NCBI GenBank assembly: GCA_963920705.1
Contig: OY987228.1
Span: 18,980,565 to 19,044,564 of the forward strand
DNA length: 64,000 bases
Direction: 5' to 3'
Source of the DNA: Odiellus spinosus
Taxonomy: Eukaryota > Arthropoda > Arachnida > Opiliones > Phalangiidae
Shown in pieces: positions 24,961 to 35,325 of the stretch. The number at the start of each line of letters is the position of its first letter. The stretch's first letter is position 1. Below the pieces are notes generated by a model. It worked only from the letters and a program-made list of their open reading frames with translations, did no database searches and was not told the origin of the DNA. The translations under genes and the position numbers were made by a program.

Positions 24961-25216
24961 TTTCATATAAATTTTCAACGGGACCAAGGCCCGGGTAAAT
25001 ATAATTTTGTTAATAAATTTTATTACAAGTTTTATTGTAATTTAATTTAAATAGTTGAAATTCAATGCATACGTATATTAATAAGGCATTAAATTAAATT
25101 CTTAAATGGTATTTACGCAATGAAAGCCCTAAGCATACTGCTCTGCAGAGTGCATTGTACCATTGATTAATGATTATTGAAATTTAAGTATGAATTAATT
25201 CATTTTTAGAGGAATT

Positions 25217-26443
25217 ATGCAGTTTCACATAGTACTATGCCTTCTACTACCGCTTTGTCTATCTTCACTGGCTGATGAAGATAGTCAGGCGCGGCTTCTA
25301 GTCCACAAGCATATTTTAAATCGCTTCTTAGTGGAGGGTAAAGATATAATTGTGGATTACAGCATCTACAATGTTGGAGGAAGGTGAATGGATATATTTC
25401 TTGCGTAGTCCGAAATCAGTATAGGCCATATACGCTGGGTATGGGTTTAATCTTTCTAGGCTTATAAACCAATTCAATTTTCATTAAAATTAACTGAAGT
25501 ATTTTTAAAATTAGCGCCGCTTTGAATATTCATCTGGTGGACTCTAGTTTCCCGGAAGAAGTTTTTGAAGTTACAAGTGGCTTGCTAAAGTTTAAATTAG
25601 ACAGACTTGGCCCGTATCCTTTTTTTTGCTTCAAAATTAAAATTTTCTCCAGCACTTTTGAATTCCCAGAATCATATTTTATTGATTTCCGAGGTCAGAC
25701 ATTGTGCTAGATAAAAATTCGATCAAAACCATTGTCAGTACTTTTCAAATAGTTCTTGCACACTGATTGATTTGAAACATTGAATCTCCGTAGATCATTT
25801 TTTTTACTTAACTTGAAAATTTTAGCGGTACCAACGTTAGCCATACTGTTATTGTCAGACCAAAAATCCCTGGTTATTATAACTTTTCCGCCGCAGAAGT
25901 AACTTATCTTCCTTCTGAAGATTCTCAAGACGTTCAGGTATGTAAAAACCTAACCTACGTTTAAGATAATCTTTTCTAATTCCTCGAGATATTGTTTTCT
26001 ATAGATTGGATACTCTTCCGAACCTGGAGAAGGTGGTGTCGCAGCGTTAAGAGATTTTGACAGGAAATTTTCACCTCATATGGTAATTAACTATTAGATT
26101 TCTCACTTTTGTTTCCAGCGCGAGTGAATTTCTAACGAGATCATATTTATCTCAGTTGGATCAGACCTTGTGCGAAAGTAAAACACTCAAAACCATTGTC
26201 AAACTTTTTTTACATAAGTTTTGCACACTGATTGAGATGTGACAATTTTGTTTCATTGTTAGAAAAAGTTTAATTTGCGTATTTTAATTATGTTAAACAC
26301 ATTTTTAATTTTTTTCATAATTACAGTTGGACTGGGCGGCTTTTGCCGTGATGACACTACCATCTTTGGGAATTCCTTTCTTACTTTGGTACAGCAGTAA
26401 ATCTAAATACGAAGCCATTGTAAAGCAAGCGAAAAAACATTAA
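25217..26443 (+). CDS. SSR2: SSR2 / TRAP-beta, translocon-associated protein subunit
   Basis: Five exons join in frame: 25217-25383, 25515-25613, 25826-25937, 26005-26082 and 26327-26443, for 190 residues. Residues 1-19 are a cleavable signal peptide (hydrophobic core [15 protein letters not shown], then DEDS). The luminal domain keeps the family blocks [32 protein letters not shown] (with an N-x-S site) and [14 protein letters not shown] membrane span (about residues 153-173: [20 protein letters not shown]) is followed by a short lysine-rich cytosolic tail ending KQAKKH. By family knowledge TRAP-beta binds TRAP-alpha at the Sec61 translocon and helps nascent chains enter the ER. A further 5' UTR intron is likely (acceptor at 25208-25209). 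Introns 2 and 4 share a repeated segment. Confidence 0.96.
25695..25785 (+). repeat. Intron-2 copy of a repeat shared by two SSR2 introns
   Basis: Contains TCAAAACCATTGTCA and TTGCACACTGATTGA, both found again in the same order at 26160-26250 in intron 4. Confidence 0.7.
26160..26250 (+). repeat. Intron-4 copy of the SSR2 intronic repeat
   Basis: Second copy of the segment in intron 2, also preceded by GATCAGACCTTGTGC (compare GGTCAGACATTGTGC). Confidence 0.7.
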
Positions 26444-26897
26444 AAAAATATTGTAATTCTGTGGTGAAATGGTGTGAATGAAATATTTTTTTCTATACAT
26501 TGTTTTTATTATTGCATATCGAATTTTGTATGAAAAAGTTTTAACATTTTAATCCTTATAGCGTAATTTATTAATTTCATAAAGTTGTGTAGAAAGATTA
26601 AAAGAAAACAGTATAAAAATGAGTATATTTAAATATGTTTACTGACAGACTGGCTCTGTCTTTCCCAAAAGGACAAAATACAACAGTAAAATAACTTCTA
26701 GTTTGAAAATAATGCAGGAGTTAGGACAGACTCATGAATTTAACCTTTCCTCCTCATGTTTATGGCGTTGTTGTACATTAGCGAGTGCGGATCTCTGATG
26801 TCAAATTAAAATTAGTCGTTTTAGCCCTGAAGAAGCCAGCATATTCCCTTACCCTATTAAAAGAACTCTTGCATAGGTTATTTAATATAAGTGAAAT

Positions 26898-27178
26898 CAA
26901 GGAGGATCAGAGAAGGAGAGGAAATGTGGGGCTGCGTTGAGTTAGAGAGAGAAGAGCCAACCTCCCACTCGGGTGAAAAGGGGGGATAGGAAATTCTCGA
27001 GGTAAACTGTTGTCACGTGGTCGCTAGCTAGCGCGTCTCATAAAGGATTCGTTTTACCCACGCGACAACATTTTACCACGAAACGTCTCTACCCCCGTTC
27101 TCCCAGAGTGGGAGTTTAGGCCGACGCAGTAGGAACCGCGCCGTCCCCACATTTCCTCTCCTTCTCTGATCCTCCTTG
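26898..27178. mobile_element. 7-bp-TSD MITE, family C (281 bp)
   Basis: Two perfect 34-base inverted ends begin CAAGGAGGATCAGAGAAGG (26898-26931; 27145-27178). They are flanked by an exact 7-bp duplication GTGAAAT (26891-26897 and 27179-27185). No coding capacity. Confidence 0.88.
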
Positions 27179-27189
27179 GTGAAATGAAG

Positions 27190-28388
27190 ACCGAGTGGGG
27201 AAGAGAATCACGATGTGACGTCACACGAGCAAGCAATGTTTCTCGAAACAAGAGGATAATCCCCTGGGTCTACAAGGATTAGCCGTTAAAACGCGAAAAA
27301 CTAGAACAAAACTGGTCAGATGAATCGATTAAGTGGTTTGTTTCACCCAACTTCGGTGAAAAAAAAAAAAAAAAAAATTTCGTGCTTTCTCGAAAAAGAC
27401 CGCAATAAAATATTCCTCCCCCCAACACCCTAGTGTGAGCCCAAGCTTCACATTTGATTTGATTGGTCAAAAATGTTATGTAGTTCTAATTCCTTTGACT
27501 TTTACTAGTTGACGATTTTAGCTAAGCCAGGCTTTATAGTAAATCGAGAGTATTGTGTCTAAAATTTCTCTTCATTTATCAAAATTTAATCGGAAAATAT
27601 AAGCAATTATTATTGCGTACGCACAAAAGGTCGTAAAGAGGAATTTTTTTTAGGAAGGATTTTAGAAGCCACGTTGGCTGACCAAGTCTTAACGCGCCAT
27701 TGATGTCATGATTTTCATTACGTAAAACATTTTCTTGAACGATGCCAGTTGGGAATGCAGCCTGGTGAGGAAATTTGCTGAGTTTTTATTAGGCAAAAGA
27801 ATGCAGTTTATATTTTTAATACAACAATGAACATCATTTGATAAAAGGTTAGATAACGTTTTTTTTAGCAATTTATAAGCCTCCTAAACTATTTTTAAAC
27901 TGTGTAATAATATTTTGTCGTTATTAATAGAGTCTGGACCAAAAATGAGAAAGGACAAGTAATCTACTGGTACTAATTAAACTGAAGGGACATCACACCG
28001 TATGATTTTTGGATCTCAAAACCGTGAGTTTTAATTTTTACAATTTGTTGGGCCGAGGGAATTGCGTATCATACTGCAAAATCAGTGTGTAAAGGACACA
28101 AAGGGTATAATGTTGTATATACCTTCAAATTAACACTACCGGTTAATGGGATTGCGCTGAATTTTTTAAGTCTCTACAGGACTAAAGGTTACCGTACATT
28201 CAAATGACATTTATTAACCCTACCAAAAAAATATGCTTAATCTTTAAAGCCTGTGCCTCGCCCTTGATGGTAAGAATTATTAGTCATAATATGTAGGATT
28301 GTACGTGGTCCTATAAATTGTATTCAAAGGTATGAGAATATTTAATGTTGACTAAACGGAAAACCCAGTGTTCTTGTTGTTTTTTAAT
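27190..28388. other. Unassigned AT-rich stretch
   Basis: No gene seen. It holds a poly(A) run at 27359-27377 and no other clear structure. Confidence 0.5.
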
Positions 28389-28429
28389 GTCCTCGTATGA
28401 GGGCATTGGCTCGAATCCCACTTCTGACA
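28389..28429 (+). pseudogene. 3' half of a tRNA-Leu
   Basis: The 41 bases correspond to the variable arm, T arm and acceptor 3' strand of a eukaryotic tRNA-Leu: CCTCGTATGAGG still pairs as a variable-arm stem, then CTCGAATCCCACTTCTGACA. Two T-stem pairs are broken and no 5' half (D arm, anticodon) exists upstream, so this is a fragment. CCCA follows, close to but not the CCA added after transcription. Confidence 0.65.
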
Positions 28430-28439
28430 CCCATGTTTT

Positions 28440-29405
28440 GTAAAGTGGGTTATCTTACCAAGTAATTAACGAGATATAACCTAATATCAACTAGCCTTGC
28501 AACTCTTCCCCTTCGTAGCCTTACACCCCTCCTATTCATAGCCTTGCATGCAGGGGGCTAGTGACTCCTTTTCCCCTCAGAGCTTAAAATCGAAGACTTT
28601 ATTTTCAAAAAGTTCTTGGAATATCCAAAATTTGTAAGAATAACAATTTATACCATCCCGTCACCTTGGACCGGAGATTTATACTCCCTTTAATAACATA
28701 GCTGATTTGCATCTCTTGAATGGTCCAATTATTAATTTAGCTTAGGTACTTTGTTCGATTTGACCTTTGACATGCCTGGCCATTGTCGCGAAGGTTTAGT
28801 TACTTGTAATTGGCCTGTTAGATTCCGTCGACCTATTTACTTCTGATTCTATGTAAAAAACAGAAAAAGTATCCATTTTCTCCTATCAGACCTTCTCTAG
28901 AATCAAGAAATTCTTCGCAAGTTAAACGATAATTGGCTTGTGCCCAATCTGTAGTATTTTTTTTTTTTTCTGTATCCTTTCTCTTCGCATTAGTTCTTAA
29001 TCCCCTTTTCACTCCTCTATCCCCCTTATCTTATTGACCAGACCAGAACTGGGTACAAACTTTAAGGCTTAGTCCAAAACAAAATCTATTGATTTTCATA
29101 GCTCCGAGCTAAAACAATCTGGTCTTAAGCCGTGTTGAATCCGCTATATATATTTTTTTAATTTTGATATTGAGTATATAAACTTTTAGAGTGACTGTCC
29201 TTGACCTGATTCGGACCAAATTTATTTCATCTCGGCTAAGTGGGTGAAAAAAAAATTTTTTTTCATCCCTATGTTACTTTATAAATCAAATATAGAAGCT
29301 TGGCCTGGAAAAATAATAAGCGAGTAAAAATTTGACCTTCATGCTACAGGAATTTGGCTAATGTATTCATTCGTCCCTCTCAGAGCATGGAAATTAACCT
29401 ATCCT
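28440..29405. other. Unassigned AT-rich stretch
   Basis: No coding frame or clear repeat boundaries were recognised. Confidence 0.5.
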
Positions 29406-29650
29406 ATCTGCAGGGCTCCCACCAGGTCCCTAAAATACCTAAAACCCCTACTTTTTTTTTTGAGGTCCCTAAACCATCATAAAATCGTGATTTGACTACT
29501 ACGCGCTTGAACGTTAAATCGACGACAGGTTATAACGGCAGTGCTCGCCAGTCTAACGAACGGGACGCCGACTGAAGGAGCATCTAACCCCGGTAAGCTG
29601 TAGCCTAGGCCTAACTCCGTCGGCGATTCGGACTCTCGGAGAGTATCGTC

Positions 29651-29798
29651 ATGCCGCGAATAGATCCGTTTGAAGTTGAACCAGTGTACACGGAAGAAGA
29701 ACTTTTAATTAGAGAGACTACAGGAAGAGCGGAATAATAATGACGGTATCGAAAATTTAATTGACATAGACCAGATGAAAGAAAATTGCACCTGACAA
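29651..29798 (+). pseudogene. Fragment resembling invertebrate P2X7-tail-like zinc-domain ORFs
   Basis: From ATG at 29651 the frame reads MPRIDPFEVEPVYTEEELLI, then shifts frame; the shifted frame reads QEERNNNDGIENLIDIDQMK and ENCT. The I-x-P-(F/Y)-x-x-E-P start and a later WC/NC-type C-T motif resemble small proteins with a P2X7 C-terminal-like zinc domain that abound in some invertebrates. The frame break and early stop mark it as decayed. The recognition is weak. Confidence 0.3.
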
Positions 29799-30316
29799 AC
29801 TCTGTAATCCAACTTCTTCGTAGGCAAAGGCTTAGTATAATACGCGGCTTTCACTGTTTCTTTAGCATATTTTAGCCATTTTGACGCGAGTTCGGGGTAC
29901 TTTAAATGATCAGGAACCGTATAAAAACTTAGTCCAAACCGAGAACTAAAATTTTTGCATTCTTTTATAATACAACTTTTTTTTTTTTTTTTTTTTTTTT
30001 TTTCGGCGTGTAACGTAACGTCTTTACGCCCGGACAGCGGTCGCGATTGCGAACCAGGTGTGGCGCCAAGGCGTAAGGCCTTGAGCAACTCAGTTATGGT
30101 AAGTAACTACGCAGGGATTAGGACTGGGAATTGCCCACGCGACGGAAGGAGATGGGAATGGGGAAGAGGAAGGACCATTCCGTCGCGGACCATTCGCAAC
30201 ACTTCCTATGGGCAAGGGACCTGCGATTCGAGCAGGACAACACCCAGACCTTGCCACTGAGACGCCAGTTTACAGGAGTACGCCACCACTCCCGGCTTTA
30301 TAATACAACTTGGCAT
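29792..30316 (-). pseudogene. THAP zinc-finger first exon split by a SINE
   Basis: On the minus strand an ATG (30316-30314) is followed by two codons and then by the SINE; after the second copy of the target duplication the frame resumes. Reading across the insertion gives a THAP-type C2CH module: MPSC, C at residues 4 and 9, P24, W36 (SKWLKY), then YRVCQ with the third C at 63. The spacing Cx4C and 53 residues to the next C fits the THAP rule (35-53). A TGTCAG/GTGCAA donor at 29792 splits the module before its final His. THAP domains bind DNA in host proteins and P-like transposases. Downstream exons were not found. The insertion separates start codon from domain. Confidence 0.6.
29979..30296 (-). 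mobile_element. SINE with 7SL-like 5' end, poly(A) tail and 15-bp TSD
   Basis: A 293-base body (30296-30004, minus strand) ends in a 25-base poly(A) and is flanked by an exact 15-bp duplication, TTTATAATACAACTT (29964-29978 and 30297-30311), the mark of LINE-driven retroposition. The body starts GCCGGGAGTGGTGGCG, as 7SL RNA does. Its first 46 bases can fold like the SRP Alu domain: GCC/GGC, GGAGT/ACTCC around GGTGGCGT, then TGTAA, then ACTG/CAGT. A box-A-like TGGCAAGGTCTGG and box-B-like CTCGAATCG follow. The SRP S-domain motif (GGAA..AGCAG) is absent, so it is not a plain 7SL copy. Confidence 0.75.
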
Positions 30317-31004
30317 TTTGAACTTTCTTTAAAACAACACCGATTAAAAAACGAAGGATTCTAGACTTTACTGTCTCAGACTCTCTCCCCTCGGAGTCTC
30401 ATTTCATTGGTTTATAAGTTATTTCTATTGGCCTATCAGATTGCTAGCCTGGCCAAGCACGACAGAGAAGTTTAGAATTAGGGGCAAAAGGGCCACGTCA
30501 ATACTAAATTTATTTTTAACTATAAAATTATTATTATTATTAAAAATTAATTTTGAGTTATAAATTTCTGTTGCCAAGAGTGCTATTGACCCTTAGAGGC
30601 AAAAAAACTTTATGGGTGAACCATTCCTTTAAGTAACCATATTTCTAGTAAATTTGGTTAAAAGTACCTTCGGCCTATAATATTGAACACAAATTTTATG
30701 CTATATCGAATTTATCCGTTTAAATTTCCCGCTTTTAAAACTGAATAAGTCAGCTGATATAATTATCACGTGAGAAAATTAAAGTTAGGTTTGTGATAAA
30801 ATTGTTTTTCTAAAAAATCTACTTTAAAAGTCATTTTGTGAAAATTAAATATGCCATTTCTTATTTGGTTCCTATTTGCTCCCTATTTTAAAAATTTTGG
30901 TTAATATTTCATCCTATTTCAGGCCTGAAAAATCCCCTGTTTCCCTTTTTTTCTGATTTTGATAGGAGCCCTGCCGTTAAAATTATTCATTCAATCTACA
31001 TAAA

Positions 31005-31760
31005 TTAATTTTCAGTATTTAAATACGCTGTAAAATAACTCGTATTCATGAAAATCCAAACTTATTTCCAACCATATTGTATTTCGTCATTTTCGGACTC
31101 TCGGTTCATTTCGGGGTCACGTGACGTGGCTGCGCTCTTATGAGCCCGGCGCGCGCCAAAAGCTACTAAGCCTTTTATGACTGATTTCAAAACGGCCGAG
31201 GCTCCGCTCTTCTCGTCCAAAAATGTTTAAAATTTCGAGATTTAAGTGCCTAACGATTGTCTTTAGTGTTTTTTTTTACAAATGTAACCGTTAAAATTAA
31301 TCGGTAAATGGTAAATTAGTCGACGTAGGTGTTCTGGATTATTCCACCGTTCTTGTTAATTTAAAATTCCAATGCCAGCGTTCTCTATGGGTTATTATCG
31401 CTATTCGTAATTTCGAAGGATTTAAGGATTCGTGTAAGGTAAATCAATTCTCATGTTTAATTAAGATCAGTTCTATTTTATAAATAATGTATTCGAGGAA
31501 GTATGCTATACTCTAATTTGTCGTAGTGAGTGCTATTTATTTTATGATTGAGATTTGGTGAAACAAGTTGGCGCAAATCCGACTATTTAAGCAAATTGGC
31601 TAATAATTAATTTAAAGTAAGAGAGCGTTTTCTATGATTAGAACAGCGGAACGTATATTTCTAGATTTTAAATCAAATTTGGAATTTGCCTACTTCTCCG
31701 GCTCGGATATTGTCCTCCTTTTCTCTCGTCTGTTTCCATCGGCGTCTCCTCTCTCCCCTT
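31005..31760 (+). repeat. Direct duplication, copy 1 (CpG-rich core and splice donor)
   Basis: Homologous to 31826-32573 with an offset of about 830-840. It carries CTCGGTTCATTTCGGGGTCA, a GCCCGGCGCGCGCC core, and GATTCGTGTAAGGTAAATC, which reads as a donor. No shared long open frame: the ATG after CTTCTCGTCCAAAA opens 17 codons here but stops after six in copy 2. Confidence 0.75.
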
Positions 31761-31825
31761 AGCTATAGTTAAAATATCGGTTCGATTAAGTTTCGTTAAA
31801 TGTTTAACACTAGCTAATTTTACAT

Positions 31826-32573
31826 AAATTCATTTTCAATATTTAAACTCGCTTTAAAATAACTCATTTTCATGAAAATTCAAACTTCATTTTCAGCCTT
31901 AGCGTAATCATAGAGGGTAGAAAGGTCATTCTCGGTTCATTTCGGGGTCACGCGCAGTGGCTGCGCGCGCCGCCTCGGCGCGCGCCAAAAGCTAAGCCTT
32001 TTTTGACTGATTTCAAATACGAGTTAAGCCTAACGGCCGCGGTTCCGCTCTTCTCGTCCAAAAATGTTTTCAATTTCGCGATTTTAAGTGCCCAACTATT
32101 GTTTTTAGTGTTTTTTACAAATGTAACCGTTAAAATTAATCGCGAAACAGTGAATTGGTCGACATAATTGTAGTTCAGGATTATTTCACCGTTCTTGTTA
32201 ATTTAAAATACCAATGCCAGCGCTATGGGTTATTATCGCTATTCGTAATTTCGAGGGATTTAAGGATTCGTGTAAGGTAAATCAATTCTCATCTTTAATT
32301 AAGATCTGTTCTAATTTATAAAAATGTATTCGACGAAGTAATTTTAAGCTATTCTGACGGAGTAACGGAATATTATTCAATTTGTCGTAGTTTTAATTAT
32401 ATTATGATTCGGATTTGGGGAAAAGAGGCGGCGCAATTCCGGCTATTTAAGCTAAACTGTTAATAATTGAAAGTAAGCAAATATTTTCTATAATAAGACT
32501 CAATTTTACTAAAAACATTTCGCTCTCCTTTTCTCTCGGCTGTTTCCGTGGGCGTCTTCTCTCCCCCTTCAGT
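31826..32573 (+). repeat. Direct duplication, copy 2
   Basis: Second copy; the blocks around the CpG core (GGCGCGCGCCAAAAGCTA), TGTAACCGTTAAAATTAATC, the splice-donor block and a CT-rich end (TTCTCTCGGCTGTTTCC) are kept in order. Small indels explain the varying offset. Confidence 0.75.
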
Positions 32574-32579
32574 CGATGA

Positions 32580-34035
32580 AATAAAAAAAAACTTACATAG
32601 AAATATTTACAATCTTGGATTTTGATTCTCAAGATCGTCATTTTTTTTATTTGAAACAGGATGCCTGATTCTTAGTCCAAACATCAGTTATTGAAAGCCA
32701 CTGCTAATCCAGATGATGCCTGATTAATCTATAGTTCTACTTTCATTCAATACTCATGTTACCTCGTCATGGTTGATTGTAGTCTTTTGGAGATGATCTT
32801 ATGATATCCGTGCAACGAGAACTTCCAGACCTTCGTGCGTAAGCTTGAGTTTAGACCTGAAGGTCAAATTTATTTTGTTGGTGACTCTTTAGCTTAAAAT
32901 TAACGTCGGCAGCGACGAAATGTATCCTACTTTTGAGGCTCTAGACCTAGATTCTAACTTAACAGTAAATTAACAATAAATTAAAATTAACGTAACTTAA
33001 AATTAATTCGAGCCTCTTAGGATTAGTGATAGGTACTTGTAGAGTCACCTTTTTCTGTTTTTACTTTTAAGTAGGGTTTCCCTCTAATTATTTTATCAAT
33101 AGCAGTCTCGAGGATTATTTTTCTAAGGTTCCATGTTCATCCTCGCCCTTTCTCAACCACATTTTCAACCGTCGCTGGATTCTTCAGTGGTGTTTTTGCC
33201 GAATAGGTTAATTCCTATTTCGGTTATGTGTAGAACTGTTTAACTGTGGTTTGGGGGTTTGTCCACTAATGGCGGGCGAAGGGTCCGCCGTTTTTGGGCA
33301 AAGCGCGGTGGAGGCCAGCTTCCTTGTTAGGGTCAAAGTGTAATGTTTTTTGCGTTTCAAGGTGACTGCCGCGGGGGATCCGAGAGAATGGGCGCAACGC
33401 TTGAGTTCAATCGATTGCGTGGGAGATCGTAAACCTCGAGACTGCCCTAATTAGGCCCGCTCATTTTAGGATACCGAGCGCAATATGGTTTCGTGACCAA
33501 ACTAGGGTCGCGACGCGTTGGTCACGAATGACTTGAGCGAGCGGTATCAATTTCTTTTCCTAGTGCTTTTATAGCTCTTCGTGGGACTTAAAAATAACCC
33601 CCAAATTGGTCGGGTTTTTTTACTTCCGAGGTCGAGTAGCGTCCCTAACGTGGACGTTGCTCGTAGCTTTAGTTCTAACAAACGCGGTCAAATTTGACAT
33701 TATGTTGAGGGAACTCGGAAGGTTTTTTGGCTTCAATAATTAAGTTTACTAACTACACCTTAGAGATAAGCTTACCAGGCGGCACTACCCAGGTCGCGGT
33801 TAGCCCCCTTCGCCTGCATATGTTAGGATTAATGTTTAAGGTTTACTAACCCTTGACCTCGTTGTCATATTATTATGACATAAGGGTCAAGTAAGTGACT
33901 AATTTTCGCGGTAAAACGCGTAGATTCGCGCGCAAAATAATGGTGTTTTCAAGATAAAGGTCGTTCTTGGATTAAAAGGTTGGTGTTGCATTATTTTCAC
34001 GTTTAAACAACACTTGATAATTTTCTTTTTGTTTA
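32580..34035. other. Unassigned stretch with moderate GC
   Basis: No coding frame stands out. It holds the inverted repeat at 33468-33550. Confidence 0.5.
33468..33550. repeat. Inverted repeat, 11-bp perfect inner arms
   Basis: TTCGTGACCAA (33490-33500) pairs with TTGGTCACGAA (33518-33528); outer arms GATACCG and CGGTATC extend it with mismatches. Confidence 0.7.
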
Positions 34036-34039
34036 TTTT

Positions 34040-34290
34040 CAGATTTTATGGCGCAGATTTTCAGGGAAACTCTTATAAGCTTTTCATAAATCGGGGAAAT
34101 TTACCAGGGAAATTTATGGAAGTTCGAGTACTTCATTAATATTATCTAGGTACGACCTTAATCAGCTAAATTCATTCTATTTATTACTGTTTTTAAAATC
34201 AATTGGTTCGCCTGGAAATATCGGGGAAAATTCTCTAGTAAAATCTGATAAAATCATGGAAGTTTTTAAAATCTTGTTTGAACCCGGGAT
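34040..34290. repeat. Dispersed repeat with TCAGGGAAA blocks, copy 1
   Basis: Shares with 39785-40060 and 40785-41040 the order CAGGGAAACT, TACGACC(t/c)TAATCAGCTAAATTC and TTTTAAAATC. Transposon type not determined. Confidence 0.55.
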
Positions 34291-34299
34291 TAGATTTTG

Positions 34300-35320
34300 G
34301 AACCAAAGAGTCGGGCACTTGCCAAAATCCCGTACGCTTATCTCTAAACGTTCTCTATAGTAAATTAATATTGAAATTACGAAATTTCTCGAAAATAATG
34401 AAATCCCGTATACAATAAGTAACCCACCCTTCGTTTTTGCAATTAGCTACTAATTAAAACTAGTTAATAACAACAGTGCGCAATATAAAGACCGTTAATA
34501 TTAACAGATATGACACAGAATATTTTTCCTGACTATATTTTTGCCTTATTTAAAATATTTTTTGCAGTAGTTTATTGAGTTTATCATATTTTATTTTCTC
34601 CGCGTTCAAAATATATCTGTATCTAGATTAATGTATGATTTCCAAACTTCCAATTTTTTCTCCAATAATAATATTTTTGAGACTTGCTCTTTAACCAAAG
34701 AGCCCCCACCCACACACTAAAATCTCGTGTCATTCGGACTATGCATAACGTAGAATAGGTTTTATGTCCATTTAGTTACTCTGTTCTTATAAGATTTAGT
34801 CCCGAAATTAAATCAAGGTAAAAGAGGAATATATTTATACTCTTTTTCTTTCCATTCATTCTCTTCATTCTTCCTAGGAACTTGATAAGTAAAATACGCC
34901 ACCCTTCTGAAAAATAAAATAAAATAGATTCACTTACCAATTCATAGGAATATTATTAGAAAAACGATCAAACGTATTATATAAAATTAATTCACAAGGA
35001 AACGCTGCTTTCTAATAATAAAATTATATAATAATTTATTTATAGATTGCGTTTCAAAGCAGTCACATCATACTCAGGGCATACGCTATAAATTTACAAT
35101 TTATTTTGTATATACTTTAAATGATTCGCGAAATTATCGAATATGAAAAGCTATTTCGTAGCCCCAATAACGTTTTTAATCTAAACTTTGACTATTATAT
35201 TATACCTCATTTAAAGGGATCATGAAGTAAGATTACAAGAGCTCTTATTTGCCACGCACTGAGCTCAAAAGCATCGATAAAACACTTAGTTTTTAATTGA
35301 TATAAAATATTAAAAAAACA
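34300..35320. other. Unassigned AT-rich stretch
   Basis: No gene recognised. A TTAAAGGGATCATGAAGTAA motif at 35211 looks like a single MITE end without a found partner. Confidence 0.5.
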
Positions 35321-35325
35321 TAGAT

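Larger units (their letters stand above)
29411..30973. mobile_element. Possible hAT-like element remnant with CAGGGCTCC ends
   Basis: CAGGGCTCCCACC at the left and GATAGGAGCCCTG at the right are inverted copies (9 perfect bases, then mismatches), matching the CAGGG termini common in hAT transposons. No 8-bp duplication is visible, so the pairing may be chance or the flanks decayed. The THAP exon, SINE and zinc-domain fragment all lie inside. Confidence 0.3.

Noticed and set aside
28389-28429. Functional tRNA gene
   Set aside because: No acceptor 5' strand, D arm or anticodon arm upstream, and two broken T-stem pairs.
29979-30296. Functional 7SL RNA gene
   Set aside because: Target duplication and poly(A) show retroposition, and the S-domain GGAA..AGCAG motif is missing.
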